A stretch of 64,000 nt of DNA from contig JAWQUS010000016.1 of the NCBI GenBank assembly GCA_036365455.1, forward strand, positions 19,941,001 to 20,005,000, written 5' to 3'. A model generated the notes under the pieces. The model made no database searches, had not been told where the DNA came from, and saw nothing but the letters and a program-made list of their open reading frames with translations. Below are positions 54,802-64,000 of this stretch, piece by piece (position 1 is the stretch's first letter; every line of letters begins with the position of its first letter). The DNA is from Macrosoma leucophasiata. Lineage: Eukaryota > Arthropoda > Insecta > Lepidoptera > Hedylidae. The translations under genes were made by a program, and so were the position numbers.

Positions 54802-55026
54802 TTATGGCGTGATTAGAAAAAATAATGACAGTGAATTTTTACAATGCGCACACACACCGACAGATAAAAGTGACAGTCTGAAGTTAGTTGCTAAACTTTT
54901 TTATTGTTTTGTTTTATTTCTAGTATATTACCTACCTGTGGATGACGTAGTTGGTTGCATATTTATTTTAACAATTATGATATTGATACTCATTATGTAA
55001 CACACAATATGTAACTGTTTGTTGTT

Positions 55027-55062
55027 CCCAATAAAATAAAATAAAATAAAATAAAAATAAAA
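55027..55062. repeat. AATAA microsatellite
   Basis: (AATAA)n run near the end of a TE-like stretch. Confidence 0.8.
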
Positions 55063-55107
55063 TATTGGATTGTAACGTTGTAAAGAAGTTTTAATTTACT
55101 TCTTTTT

Positions 55108-55393
55108 TTTTATGTAATAAAAGTGGCAAACAAGCGTGCAGTTCAAATTGATGTTAAGTGATGACTGCAGCCTATAGACACCCACACAATGACCAGACGT
55201 CAAAATGCAGATGCGCTGCCACTCCTGAGGCATTAGGTGTTATGCCTCTGTGCCGGAAATTACAGAGCCGTACATTACCACCTGACCGGAACACGATAGT
55301 GCTGAACACTACCATTTAGCGGCAAGTATATTAGGTAATGCGGTGGTGCCTACGCCCTCGAGCTCCGTCACTGGAGCTCTACCACCAGTAAAA
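55108..55393 (-). repeat. SINE-A, full length
   Basis: TTTTTTTTTATGTAATAAAA to GGAGCTCTACCACCAGTAAA. Confidence 0.87.
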
Positions 55394-55424
55394 ACGTGCA
55401 TAAGTACACATACTTGTAGTAATT

Positions 55425-55560
55425 ATTTTTCGCAATAACACATGCGAGTGAAATTTAAAAAAATTTAGAAATCGGAGTCCAGCCGGAGCTGGACTGGTTA
55501 TCTTGAGGTCGCAGGTTCGATTCCTGTCCGAAGTCAAATTTTTCTTTAATTTCTAAAGTA
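55425..55560 (+). repeat. tRNA-like repeat, 5' part of tRNA lost
   Basis: GGACTGGTTATCTTGAGGTC and GCAGGTTCGATTCCTG; flanks as at 10631. Confidence 0.6.
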
Positions 55561-55602
55561 AACATACTGTTTTTTTAATTAAAATATTTGATAAGGCCTC
55601 TC

Positions 55603-56012
55603 ATTTTTTTTTGTTGTTATGGCATCGCTATTACGCATATTGCCAGTGTCAAGTAAAACGATATTCCGTATTTATTTAAGCAGCGTAAAAGTTAGTATAA
55701 TATAGTCATCAAGTATTGTAAGTATTAAGTATATAAGTTATCAAGTATAATATGTCAGTCAAGTGAGTTACAATCAAGTTATTCGAGTAAAGCGATGGCT
55801 ACTTTACCAGAACATTTACAATGAAGTTTTGGAGGCAACCTGAAAGGTCGTGTTTTCGCACTGTTATTCTATTTCACTATACACGGGCACTCTAATAAAC
55901 TTATATTAAACAAAATGCCACCAACTTTATTCAATATAACTTAAAAATACACCAAGAAAATGAAATAAAATAAGAGCACCATACGCCTCTTTCAAGGTTC
56001 CCGCCAAAAATT
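55603..56012 (-). repeat. Retroposon family C, second copy
   Basis: Inverted relative of 10861-11283: ATGGCATCGCTATTACGCAT to TCAAGGTTCCCGCCAAAAAT. Confidence 0.7.
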
Positions 56013-56093
56013 CGCCTCTCATTTTATTCCTGGCTGAATGTCATCTGTGCAAACGCGGGGCTAGGTCGCTATTAGGTATGCATTTCTAATGTT

Positions 56094-56200
56094 ATGATAG
56101 TGGCAAATAAGCGTGCAGTTCACATTGATGGTAATTGAATACTGCAGCTTATAGACATCTACACATAAGCCGAAGGTCTGTGATAGTTATTACGGGCTGA
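56094..56200 (-). repeat. SINE-A tail scrap
   Basis: GCGTGCAGTTCACATTGATG and ACTGCAGCTTATAGACATCT. Confidence 0.65.
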
Positions 56201-56570
56201 GACATTGAAACACTGCCATCATTAAAAAGTAAGTTGTCAGTATATTTCAATATGCCTAACAAGACCATTACAGTTTAGACTACGCACCAAAAGTAAGGCA
56301 ATTGCTATGAGAGAACGGTAATCACCGCGCTGGTCGTTTCATGTCCCATATTAATGTCACAACGGTGCATGATAAAATGCAGGCGTGGTGTATTATTATT
56401 GATTGTTATGGCGATTCGCGATGTTATCGGCATGGCTTGTAATGGCCTTAGATATCTCGGATGATGTTACTTGAATACATTCGATAACTGTGGTTGTTTT
56501 GAAAAAGAATAGTTAATTATGAAAATTGATGAGGTTTTTGAGAGGTATTTGTTTTTTTTGGACGGACTTA

Positions 56571-56821
56571 CAGTTTTCAACAATTAACAATCGAGCCTGC
56601 GAAAGAGACGATCGGCTCGTTTCGACTTCGTAGAGCGTTATCTCTGTTGCACACTGCCTATGTAAGCATTGAAAGTCCGGTATTAATCAAAAACTTGATC
56701 AAAATGGTCGAAAAATGTCAAATAGGTAGGTACGGTGCGAAAGAGATTACGCTCTACAGACCCGGAATAAGCCGAAATCTCCTTCCTAGGCTCGATGTGC
56801 AATATTGATTATTGAGCACTG
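56571..56821. mobile_element. TA-CAGT MITE, best copy
   Basis: TA|CAGTTTTCAACAATTAAC and GATTATTGAGCACTG|TA. Inner inverted pair GTAGAGCGTTATCTCTG and AGAGATTACGCTCTACAG. Confidence 0.78.
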
Positions 56822-56824
56822 TAT

Positions 56825-56965
56825 GTAGGCGGCACGTCTCGAGACGGCACTAGTCTACTTCACTGGATTATCGGCGAGCGCAGAAGGCGCTCCAGCCTAA
56901 ACAAAAAAGTTAGCGCAACTGCCTCAGGGAGACCCCTGTGGATCCGAACTTCGGCTTAGGACGTT
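56825..56965. repeat. Repeat F, reversed
   Basis: GTCTCGAGACGGCACTAGTC, GGCGAGCGCAGAAGGCGCTC, GGAGACCCCTGTGGATCCG. Confidence 0.6.
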
Positions 56966-56999
56966 GCTGAGGGACATATAAGACATATTCGTTTACGGG

Positions 57000-57545
57000 C
57001 GGTGTTCACTAAGGCTGGGTTGCATCTTACTTTAGCTTTAACAAATTTGTTATAGTACCGGTTAAGTAAAAAAATAGTTGCATTATATGAAAATTGTTAA
57101 ATGACGTCATTAACTGTAGCGGGCCGAGAGGCGCTGGTTAAAGTATTTGTTAATCGGACTGAATAATCATCATCCCTCCCTCCGCCCGTGAGGCGCATCA
57201 GAGGGGGTTCGTGATTCGAGGATTCGAGGATTACCTCCTTCCCCGGGCCTGTCTGTCCGTGTTTCGAGGGCGTGAACCTACTAAGGGATGCTGACATGCA
57301 AGAGAACTTGCTGAGGAAGGTTATACGCACTTTTTTTTACTTTTTTGAATTGCTATTTTTTTTGTAATTTGTAAATGTCAAATATTGTAACTTTCACCTG
57401 TCACCCTGGCAACTTTAGCAATGTCAAAACTACGCTGGTGCAACACATTCTGCAGTAGGTTAACTGTTAAAGTCAGTGTTTCAGTTATTGATACATTTGA
57501 CGATAACCGTAACTTTAACATATATTTTTGTGCAACCCAACCTTA
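57000..57545. other. Intron stretch, possible MITE
   Basis: AAGGCTGGGTTGCATCTTAC at 57011 is inverted as TTGTGCAACCCAACCTTAG at 57529-57547, so 57011-57547 may be one MITE of about 535 bp. Confidence 0.55.
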
Positions 57546-57557
57546 GTATTAAATTTC

Positions 57558-57845
57558 ACTGGCGGTAGAGCTCCAGTGACGTAGCTCGCGAAGGTACTTG
57601 CCGCTAAATGGTAGAGTATTAATAAATATTCTCTGATGGTAGTGTTTAGCACTATCGTGTTCCGATCAGGTGGTAATGTACGGCCTTGTAATTTCCGGCA
57701 CAGAGGCATTACACCTTAGGCCTCAGGAGTGGTAACGCATCTACACATTGACTTTGGTCTTTGTGGGGGTGTCTATAGGCTGCAGTCATCGCTTAACATC
57801 AATGTGAACTGCATGCTTGCTTACCACTTCTAAAACATAAAAAAA
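57558..57845 (+). repeat. SINE-A, nearly full length
   Basis: ACTGGCGGTAGAGCTCCAGT to CCACTTCTAAAACATAAAAAA. Confidence 0.83.
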
Positions 57846-58069
57846 ATACAAATTGCCTATCGTGTTTTACGTCCGTAGCTTAAGTTCGTAAACATCGTAA
57901 TTTTAGTTTTTTACTATAAAACATGTGTTTAGATGATAGTCGATCAAATAGTACTTATTAAAGAGTTCTGAGTTCTTCGATATCTGTTCATCTTTTTTTT
58001 TGTAGGAATTTTTTTTCAAGCCTACCGTATCACTTTAATTTACCACCTTGAAAAAATAAACTGTATAGG

Positions 58070-58448
58070 TACAGTTCACATTGATGGTAAGTAATACTGT
58101 AGCCTATAAACATCTACATGAAACCAGAGGTTTCAGTGTAGTTGCATTGCCACTTCTAAGGCCTAAGGTTATTATGCCTCTGTGCCCGAAGTTACATTAC
58201 TGTACGATAGTGCTGAACACTACCAATTAGCGGTAAGTGGATTAGGTAATCGGGGGGTGACTACGCCCGCGAATGTCGTCACCGCATTACCTAATCTATC
58301 TGCAACGCATTTGCGTTTTGACCTCTGGTTTTTGTATGGCTGTAGGCATCGACAACACAACGCAGCTTCTATCGTCGATGGCTGCAGGAATCACTTAACA
58401 TCCATGTGAACTGCATGCTTGTTTGCCACCTACGTTACATAAAAAAAG
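58070..58448. repeat. Head-to-head pair of SINE-A copies
   Basis: 58070-58283 is reversed (CAGTTCACATTGATGGTAAG to GTCGTCACC); 58284-58448 is direct (GCATTACCTAATCTATCTGC to GTTACATAAAAAAAG). The pair ends 29 bp from the coding exon at 58477. Confidence 0.72.
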
Positions 58449-58476
58449 ATGTTTGTAAGGAGAGAATACGTCTTAC

Positions 58477-58540
58477 CTTGGAGACAGGCTCCTCACTCCA
58501 TCCCCCACAATTCGCCATCGCTTCCAATAATGTCAGCTCA
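58477..58540 (-). CDS. mwh: GBD/FH3 protein, most upstream exon found
   Basis: A 64-bp exon between TTTATTCTAG and AAG/GTAAGA, read on the minus strand, encodes ELTLLEAMANCGGWSEEPVSK. It ends in phase 0 and so joins cleanly to the exon at 36359, 22 kb away. The internal ATG (MANCGGWSEEPVSK) is a possible start and would give a protein of 861 residues; if the frame continues upstream, more exons lie beyond 58541, and I see none up to the right edge. This exon is supported by splice sites, phase and length only. Confidence 0.55.
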
Positions 58541-58706
58541 CTAGAATAAAAAAAATAAAATGATTTTAGTTTTTCGATCGTTTACGAAGAATATAAATAC
58601 ATAGTAGGTAAACTGAAAAAAAAAAAACTCAATCTATATATTTTATTTAACCTTTAAACGAGCAATTCTTGTATATATGTATATATAGAATCAAGATCTT
58701 AAATTA

Positions 58707-59015
58707 ACTGCCTCGGTAGCCTAGTGGTAGCAGGCCACTACTACTACGCTGAGGTCCTGGGTTCGATTCCCGGGTAGGGGGTTATCAGAGATAATGGTGA
58801 AAAAGCCTTTGTCTCTGGTTCTATTGGGATTTTTCCATTTTCTGGAAATTTCCCAGTACCTCAAAGTTTGGTAATGTGCCCGGAGATGTCAACAGGCTCG
58901 CCACCTGTTACATGGGCCAAAACGTAACCGGCGAATCGTGGGTGTTTGCATGTATGCTTGAATGCATGCATTTTACCTCTGCCTACCCCTTCGGGGATTA
59001 CAGGCGTGAAGTTAC
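58707..59015 (+). repeat. SINE1, full length, best copy
   Basis: ACTGCCTCGGTAGCCTAGTG to CAGGCGTGAAGTTACG; B box GGGTTCGATTCCC. Confidence 0.88.
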
Positions 59016-59034
59016 GTTTTTTATTTTGAAGATC

Positions 59035-59290
59035 CGCAACAACATCAATGTGAACTGCATGCTTGTTTGCCACTTCCATTACATAAAAAAAAAACAAAAA
59101 ACAAACTTGATGCTCTGGTGCATAGAGCAATACGGGCCACCAGCCGCGGCGGACCGGAGGGGAGTAGCCATATGCAGGCTTTCCCCTATGTCAATTATTT
59201 TGACCTTGGCCTTTGTGTGGGTGTCTAAAAGCTGCAGACATCACTTAACATCAATGTGAACTGCATGCTTGTTGTCACTTTCATAACAAA
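59035..59290 (+). repeat. SINE-A tails around a single MITE end
   Basis: 59035-59100 and 59194-59290 are SINE-A 3' parts with poly(A); 59125-59193 is one end of the 26643-type MITE (GGACCGGAGGGGAGTAGCCA). Confidence 0.75.
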
Positions 59291-59591
59291 AAAGCCTTTG
59301 TATTGGAATTCCGTAAATTAAACTTCTTGATTGTTTTTCTTTTGGTATGTTCCGAATACTACGGCTGACGTGCATTCGAAACATAAAGTGACTGGTGACG
59401 AGATGTCCCACTTTACACCTCGCGCGGTCAATATCTAGACTTCAGCTCACACACGCACGCGTTAGGTTAGCCTATCACGGACTGACTTGCACACATTCTT
59501 GACAAGTTTTTGGCGGGATCCGTTATCGAAAGAAAGTTATCTAGAAGCAACAGATAGTCTAGTTCATAATAGTAGAGACCCCAGTTTTTAG

Positions 59592-59810
59592 AAAAAATAA
59601 ATAAAATACGCTTCCACTCACAGCCCCACAGTAAGTAGGTATAAACCTGTGTCGTGCTGCCGATGTACACATACAACGCATAAACAAAAACACCCAGACC
59701 CGAAACAAATATCTGTAGGCCATACACATATTTGTCCCGGTGCGAGGATCGAACCCGCGACCCTTCGAATCAAACGGTCATTTCACACCGCTGGACTAAC
59801 CGGGTCGTCG
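59592..59810 (-). repeat. SINE2, full length
   Basis: CACTCACAGCCCCACAGTAA to GCTGGACTAACCGGGTCGTC; B box inverse GGATCGAACCCGC. Confidence 0.86.
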
Positions 59811-59965
59811 AAAAAACGCACCTCCCGAGAGTTTCCTTAATTATTTATATAAACTTAAGTAAGTCTTGAAAGTAAGTTGTCATCGCAAGTCGCCCAGATA
59901 TTTAAATGTGTGCGTGAAATTGTATTAATATTATTGGATTATAAGGCAGGCAGTTGGAAACAACT

Positions 59966-60030
59966 GATTTAGCCTATATCTTGTTCCTGTTTTGTAGTAA
60001 ACAAAACAGGAACAAGATATAGGCTAAATC
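59966..60030. repeat. Perfect 30-bp inverted repeat at the 3' end of a LINE
   Basis: 59966-59995 and 60001-60030 are exact inverse copies around AGTAA. The right arm overlaps the stop codon of the LINE frame. Confidence 0.92.
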
Positions 60031-62990
60031 AGGAGTTTGTTAAATGTCTATCGAGTTCATTTTTGAAATGGTTAACAGTTTGAGCTGATATTACATAATC
60101 GGGCAGCTTGTTCCAATCTTGAGGGTTTGCAAAAATTTTTGTGTCATCAGCAAACATACTGACATTACATTGTAGATTGTAGGGAAGATCAAAGATCAGT
60201 GGGCCCAAAACTGAACCTTGCGGCACTCCACTGTGTACCTCTATATGATCAGATTTAGTTTCGCCTACTCTCACTTGCAGTGTTCTCAGACTCAAGAAAG
60301 CCTCTATCCAAGCAAGCAGTTTTCCACGTATCCCAATAAATTCAAGTTTTTGTAATAGTCTTCTCATAGGTACTTTGTCGAAGGCTTTCTCGTAGTCTAA
60401 ATAAATTACATCAACAGGTTCTCTATCATTATATTCTTTTGTCCACAGGGACAGACATGATAACAAGTTAGATACTGTTGAGGGGTGTGGGCAAAAACCG
60501 TGTTGCTGTTTAGGGATAACTTGATGTTTATTAATGAAGTTTCTTATGTGTTTAACTATAACTTTTTCCATGATTTTACACATTACACAAGTCAAGCTTA
60601 TTGGTCTATAGTTTGATGGATCTAGTTTGCTCCCTTTTTTTAAATATGGGGGTAACCAATGCTGTTTTACAAAAGCTTGGTAACGATCCGGTATCATAAG
60701 ATTTTTCATAATAGTTTTAAGGTATTCTGAGAGATCGCATTTTTTAAATAATAATATCGGGATTTCATCTGGACCTGGCGATGAGTCAGCTTTTATTTCT
60801 TTGGTGGCTTGCCTTATCTTGTCTTGAGTAAATATTATTTCGCCTATGGATTCTTGAACCCGAAGTAATGGATCTAAGTAAGGTAACTGATTTTGCGATT
60901 CTTTTTGAAAAACACTTGCAAACTGCTCTGCAAATAATTGAGCAATTTTATTTGGATCGCTTACTATTTCGCCTTGGCTATTTTGTAGAGCAATTCGAAC
61001 ACTCACTTTTGATGTTATTTGCTGTCTTAAGTATGCATAAAACTGTTTTGGACCCGATTTCAATAAATTAGTTTCATACTTTTTGCGGGCTGTTCTGCTT
61101 TTATTAACTAGTTGGTTGTTTATTTTTCTATACTCCTTGTAATGATCATCAATTCCAGTTAGCACATATTTATTCCATAAGACCATTTTCAGATTTATAT
61201 GATCTTTTATCTCATTTGATACCCATGGCTGTTTGTGATTTTCATGTGAATTCTTGTCTTGGGTATGTACAAGTTAGTAGCCTCTTTAAATACGACGAGA
61301 AAGTTCTTGAATTGAGACTCGACACAGTTTTCGTCGTGTCTTATGATTTCAGGCAGCGATGTGTGCAATTTTTCATTTATTTTATCGTAATCAGCCTTGT
61401 TAAAATTTAATCTAAATTTGTTTTCCTTAATTTTATTTTGTGCTTGCAGTTGCATGGTTGATAACAAACAAACATGATCACTTTTACCAATAGGGGCCAG
61501 ATGGTCTATATTTGCTATAAGTGTGTCATCATTGGTTAAAATTAGATCTAACAACGATCTAACCCTGCCGAAATCTAGTGTGTTTGTTTACTAATTGTTG
61601 AAGATTAGTATTTTTGTACCATTGTATGAAGTTGTCTTCTATTTTTGTTACATATGTATCCATAAGTGGCCAATTTACTCCACCATAGTTGAAGTCGCAC
61701 AAAAGAAAAACATTATTACCAATTTTTATGTCAAGGATTAAGTTTTCAGTAGCATTATGTTTCTTGTTGTGAGTAGTGTTTAATTTGGCAGTCATGAAAT
61801 TCGTTCTGTTTGAAACAAATACAGCCACTCCTCCACTGCGTTTTTCCAGGCGATCATCTCTGTACAAGTCATATCCTGGTATTTTAACCATTGAGTCTGG
61901 TATACTTGGTTTAAGCCATGTTTCGGTAATTACGATAAAAGTTGGTTTCAAAGTCAGCACTTTAGCCATTAAGAGATCAAGTTTTGAAATCAGAGATTGG
62001 ATGTTTGTGTACAAAATTGAGATTGTGATGATGGGGGCTACTTGTTTTATTTACTGGAATATAAGGTTCGTTACTTGGTGGAATTGTTAGTTTTTTTGCA
62101 TCTTGGTTTTCACAATCATTGGGCGTCCTCTAATATATTTTATAGTGAGGTCCGTTTCTCCTTCGCACACTCTTTTATTTAGTTCCTGTCGCAGATGTTT
62201 CAAATACTCCCTTTGCATGGGAGTTAAGTCCGAGGTAATATTAGAAGGTGTACTAAGCCTGTTCCTATTGCGTAGGACTTCTTGTGCATCCTTCCTGTTG
62301 CGTAAGATAACTTTTAGAGGACGTGAACTAGCCCTTGTATCATTCTTAGGGGCCCCTGAGCGAAACATCTTTATTCTGTCACTATTAATTTAGTCATTGA
62401 CAGTATTTAGTACAGAAACACACTCCCTTCCATCATATTCTTTTCGTTGATCAGCCACGTTGCTTGTCGACTCTGGTATGTCATAGATGATAATGTTTGT
62501 CGATCTATTGTCTCTGTCAGTTAACTCTTGTATAGCTGATTCCGTAGCCAGCATATTCTGACGCATCCGCAACTGCTGAACTTCTTCGGTGAGTTCGTTC
62601 AATTTTTTTAGTATCAATGGCAACTGTGTCATGACGGATTTGCAATCGCCGCAAAGGTAGCTCATCACTCTAGCAACAGTTTTAAGCTCTAGAACACGAA
62701 CTTCGGTGGGCGACAGTCCATGACAATCACCACATAGAAGAATTTTACAAGAATCGCAATTAATGGTTTTTTATCATTTGGTGGTTTCTTGCACTTAGCA
62801 CATTTTTCTGTAGTTGGGTTAGGGTGTTACTTTTCTTGGTGTTCAATTTAGTTTAGTGTATAGTTAATATTAGTTTAACTTGGTGGTAATTTATTTTACG
62901 AGAGTGGCAACACTAGTATGTCACTTTGATGCGATAATGTCAGTTAAAAAAGAAAAGTTCAAACGTGATGCTGGCAGTTATGCCTCCTGG
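60029..62990 (-). mobile_element. LINE (CR1-group-like) with ORF1, endonuclease and reverse transcriptase; internally deleted
   Basis: Read from right to left: ORF1-like part (about 62830-62087) with Cys pairs (CAKCKKPP, CDSCKILLCGDC, LCGDCKSV), a coiled coil and the region KVILRNRKDAQEVLRNR; endonuclease (62014-61210) with NIQSLISKLDLL, ITETWL, LCDFNYGGVNW and GKSDHVCL; RT (61186-60029) with NYRPISLTCVMCKIMEK, QHGFCPHPST, VIYLDYEKAFDKVP, GVPQGSVLGPL and the catalytic FADD. Frames shift near 61560, 61250, 62380 and 62750. After FADDTKIF the frame jumps to the C-terminal LP-x-x-hydrophobic tail, so the thumb is lost; a few residues are also missing after GSVLGPL. Inactive copy. Confidence 0.9.
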
Positions 62991-63302
62991 CGGTTGCCAA
63001 TAAAAAAAAAAAAAAAAAAAAAGAAGAGTAATTTTTATTGAGGGTAGATGGTTATTTTTTATCACTATCTATTGTCAAACACGTATTTCTTTGCACGATT
63101 TTATCTTTGATTATGTAATTTATGCAAAGATAACACTAGCACAACACCCACAAATACTGTTTAACACTTTTATATTGTTTTTATTGAACTTTGTATAGGT
63201 CTTTGGTGTGGTTTTAAGCTTGTTCACTTGTTGACAGTTGACATTTCCTCAATCCCCCGTTGGTATTTTCCCCCGTAAAAAATGACAGACTGTTTTGGAT
63301 CG
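62991..63302. other. Poly(A) run and AT-rich sequence
   Basis: A 20-A run at about 63002-63021, probably the tail of a further retroposon; nothing else recognised. Confidence 0.5.
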
Positions 63303-63374
63303 GTAATATGGCTAGTAGCTATAGGCTGCTCCCCTCCGGTCCGCCGCGATTGGTGCGCCGAGTTGCTCTATGGA
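63303..63374 (-). repeat. Single end of the 26643-type MITE
   Basis: GCTCCCCTCCGGTCCGCCGC and GAGTTGCTCTATGG. Confidence 0.7.
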
Positions 63375-63689
63375 ATCACCCCGTACAGAATCCGTTATTG
63401 TTTTGAGGCACGGAACCCTAAGAATACAATAGAATTGTCGCAAACGTCTACAATTACACCGTACCTTTCCGTTGCACTAGAGAATATGTAATAATACTAC
63501 GTGATGCACCGACAATATTGTATATATTTGTAAAAGCCGATGTATCTGTATACACACTGAATTTATAATGCCCGTATTCTGTGAGTACCGTAAAATCATA
63601 AAGTGCTTTAATGATGCCACCATGCGACAGTGTCACAGTGCTTCGTAGAACCGCCTGTGTGTACTGAATATGAAAATGTTTGAAAGAAA

Positions 63690-63760
63690 GGAAGAAAGAA
63701 ACAATTTATTTAGACAGACAGCACGGAGACGTAAACAAACAAAATAAAATAAATGGAAAA
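63690..63760 (-). repeat. LINE 3' UTR tail scrap
   Basis: GAAAGAAACAATTTATTTAG and ACAGCACGGAGACG, the reverse of the tail at 49400. Confidence 0.55.
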
Positions 63761-63921
63761 CAATTAACAGACAACACATAATAATATATACCTATAGGTG
63801 CATTAAAAAAATCAAGGGTTGAACATAATATGTCTTATAATATGTTTGAATACATCTATTTGAAATAAAACTATTTTCACGGATTTATCTCGCGTATATT
63901 AAATTATAATTATATATATAT

Positions 63922-64000
63922 AACTAGCTGACCCGGCAAACTTCGTATTGCCTCGGAATGAAATAATGTGTCAAAGATTTGATAGATACGGACTATTTGT
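63922..64000 (-). mobile_element. Helitron-like 3' end, cut by the window
   Basis: ACTAGCTGACCCGGCAAACT and TCGTATTGCCTC are the reverse of 49860-49928. Confidence 0.6.

Overview
This window looks like nuclear DNA of a moth or butterfly (Lepidoptera). It is AT-rich, its genes have introns, and introns and intergenic space are packed with short retroposons, MITEs, LINE tails and Helitron-like ends of the kind common in lepidopteran genomes. No bacterial, plasmid or viral gene arrangement is present. The host protein genes call the phylum (arthropod) safely; the order is an inference from repeat style.

Three host genes can be read. (1) The last three coding exons of RhoGDI (Rho GDP-dissociation inhibitor) lie on the + strand at 2222-2331, 9196-9310 and 14923-15122; the 5' part is off the left edge. 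(2) Nine exons of a minus-strand gene run from 58540 down to 19204. They join in frame into about 861 residues: a GTPase-binding/FH3 (formin-inhibitory) region, a coiled coil and a long Ser/Arg-rich disordered tail, without FH1 or FH2. This is probably the orthologue of multiple wing hairs (mwh), a planar-polarity effector. (3) A two-exon MADF-BESS DNA-binding protein (203 aa) on the + strand at 51828-53709 sits inside the 22 kb first visible intron of the mwh-like gene, in opposite orientation. RhoGDI and the mwh-like gene are convergent, about 4.1 kb apart, and both belong to Rho/actin biology.

Layout: 1-1.8 kb, 5' two-thirds of a decayed LINE; 2-15 kb, RhoGDI introns full of SINEs and MITEs; 15-19 kb, quiet shared 3' region; 19-36 kb, most mwh-like exons with nested repeats between them; 36-58 kb, the large intron with the nested MADF-BESS gene; 58.5 kb, the most upstream exon found; 60-63 kb, a second nearly complete but internally deleted LINE; the right edge cuts a Helitron-like end.

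Repeat families (names are mine): SINE-A (about 290 bp, poly(A) tail, roughly 35 pieces), SINE1 and SINE2 (tRNA-derived heads), a 5S-rRNA-headed SINE (SINE3 type), several TA-duplicating MITEs, PIF/Harbinger-like MITEs with TTA/TAA duplications, tRNA-carrying MITEs, and a foldback hAT-like element built almost entirely from the palindrome TATCGATA. That last element is the most unusual object here: TATCGATA is the recognition sequence of the hAT-derived regulator DREF, and clustered CGATA is the target of the insulator protein BEAF-32 in Drosophila. Element boundaries are read by eye and are good to a few bases only where a target duplication is stated.
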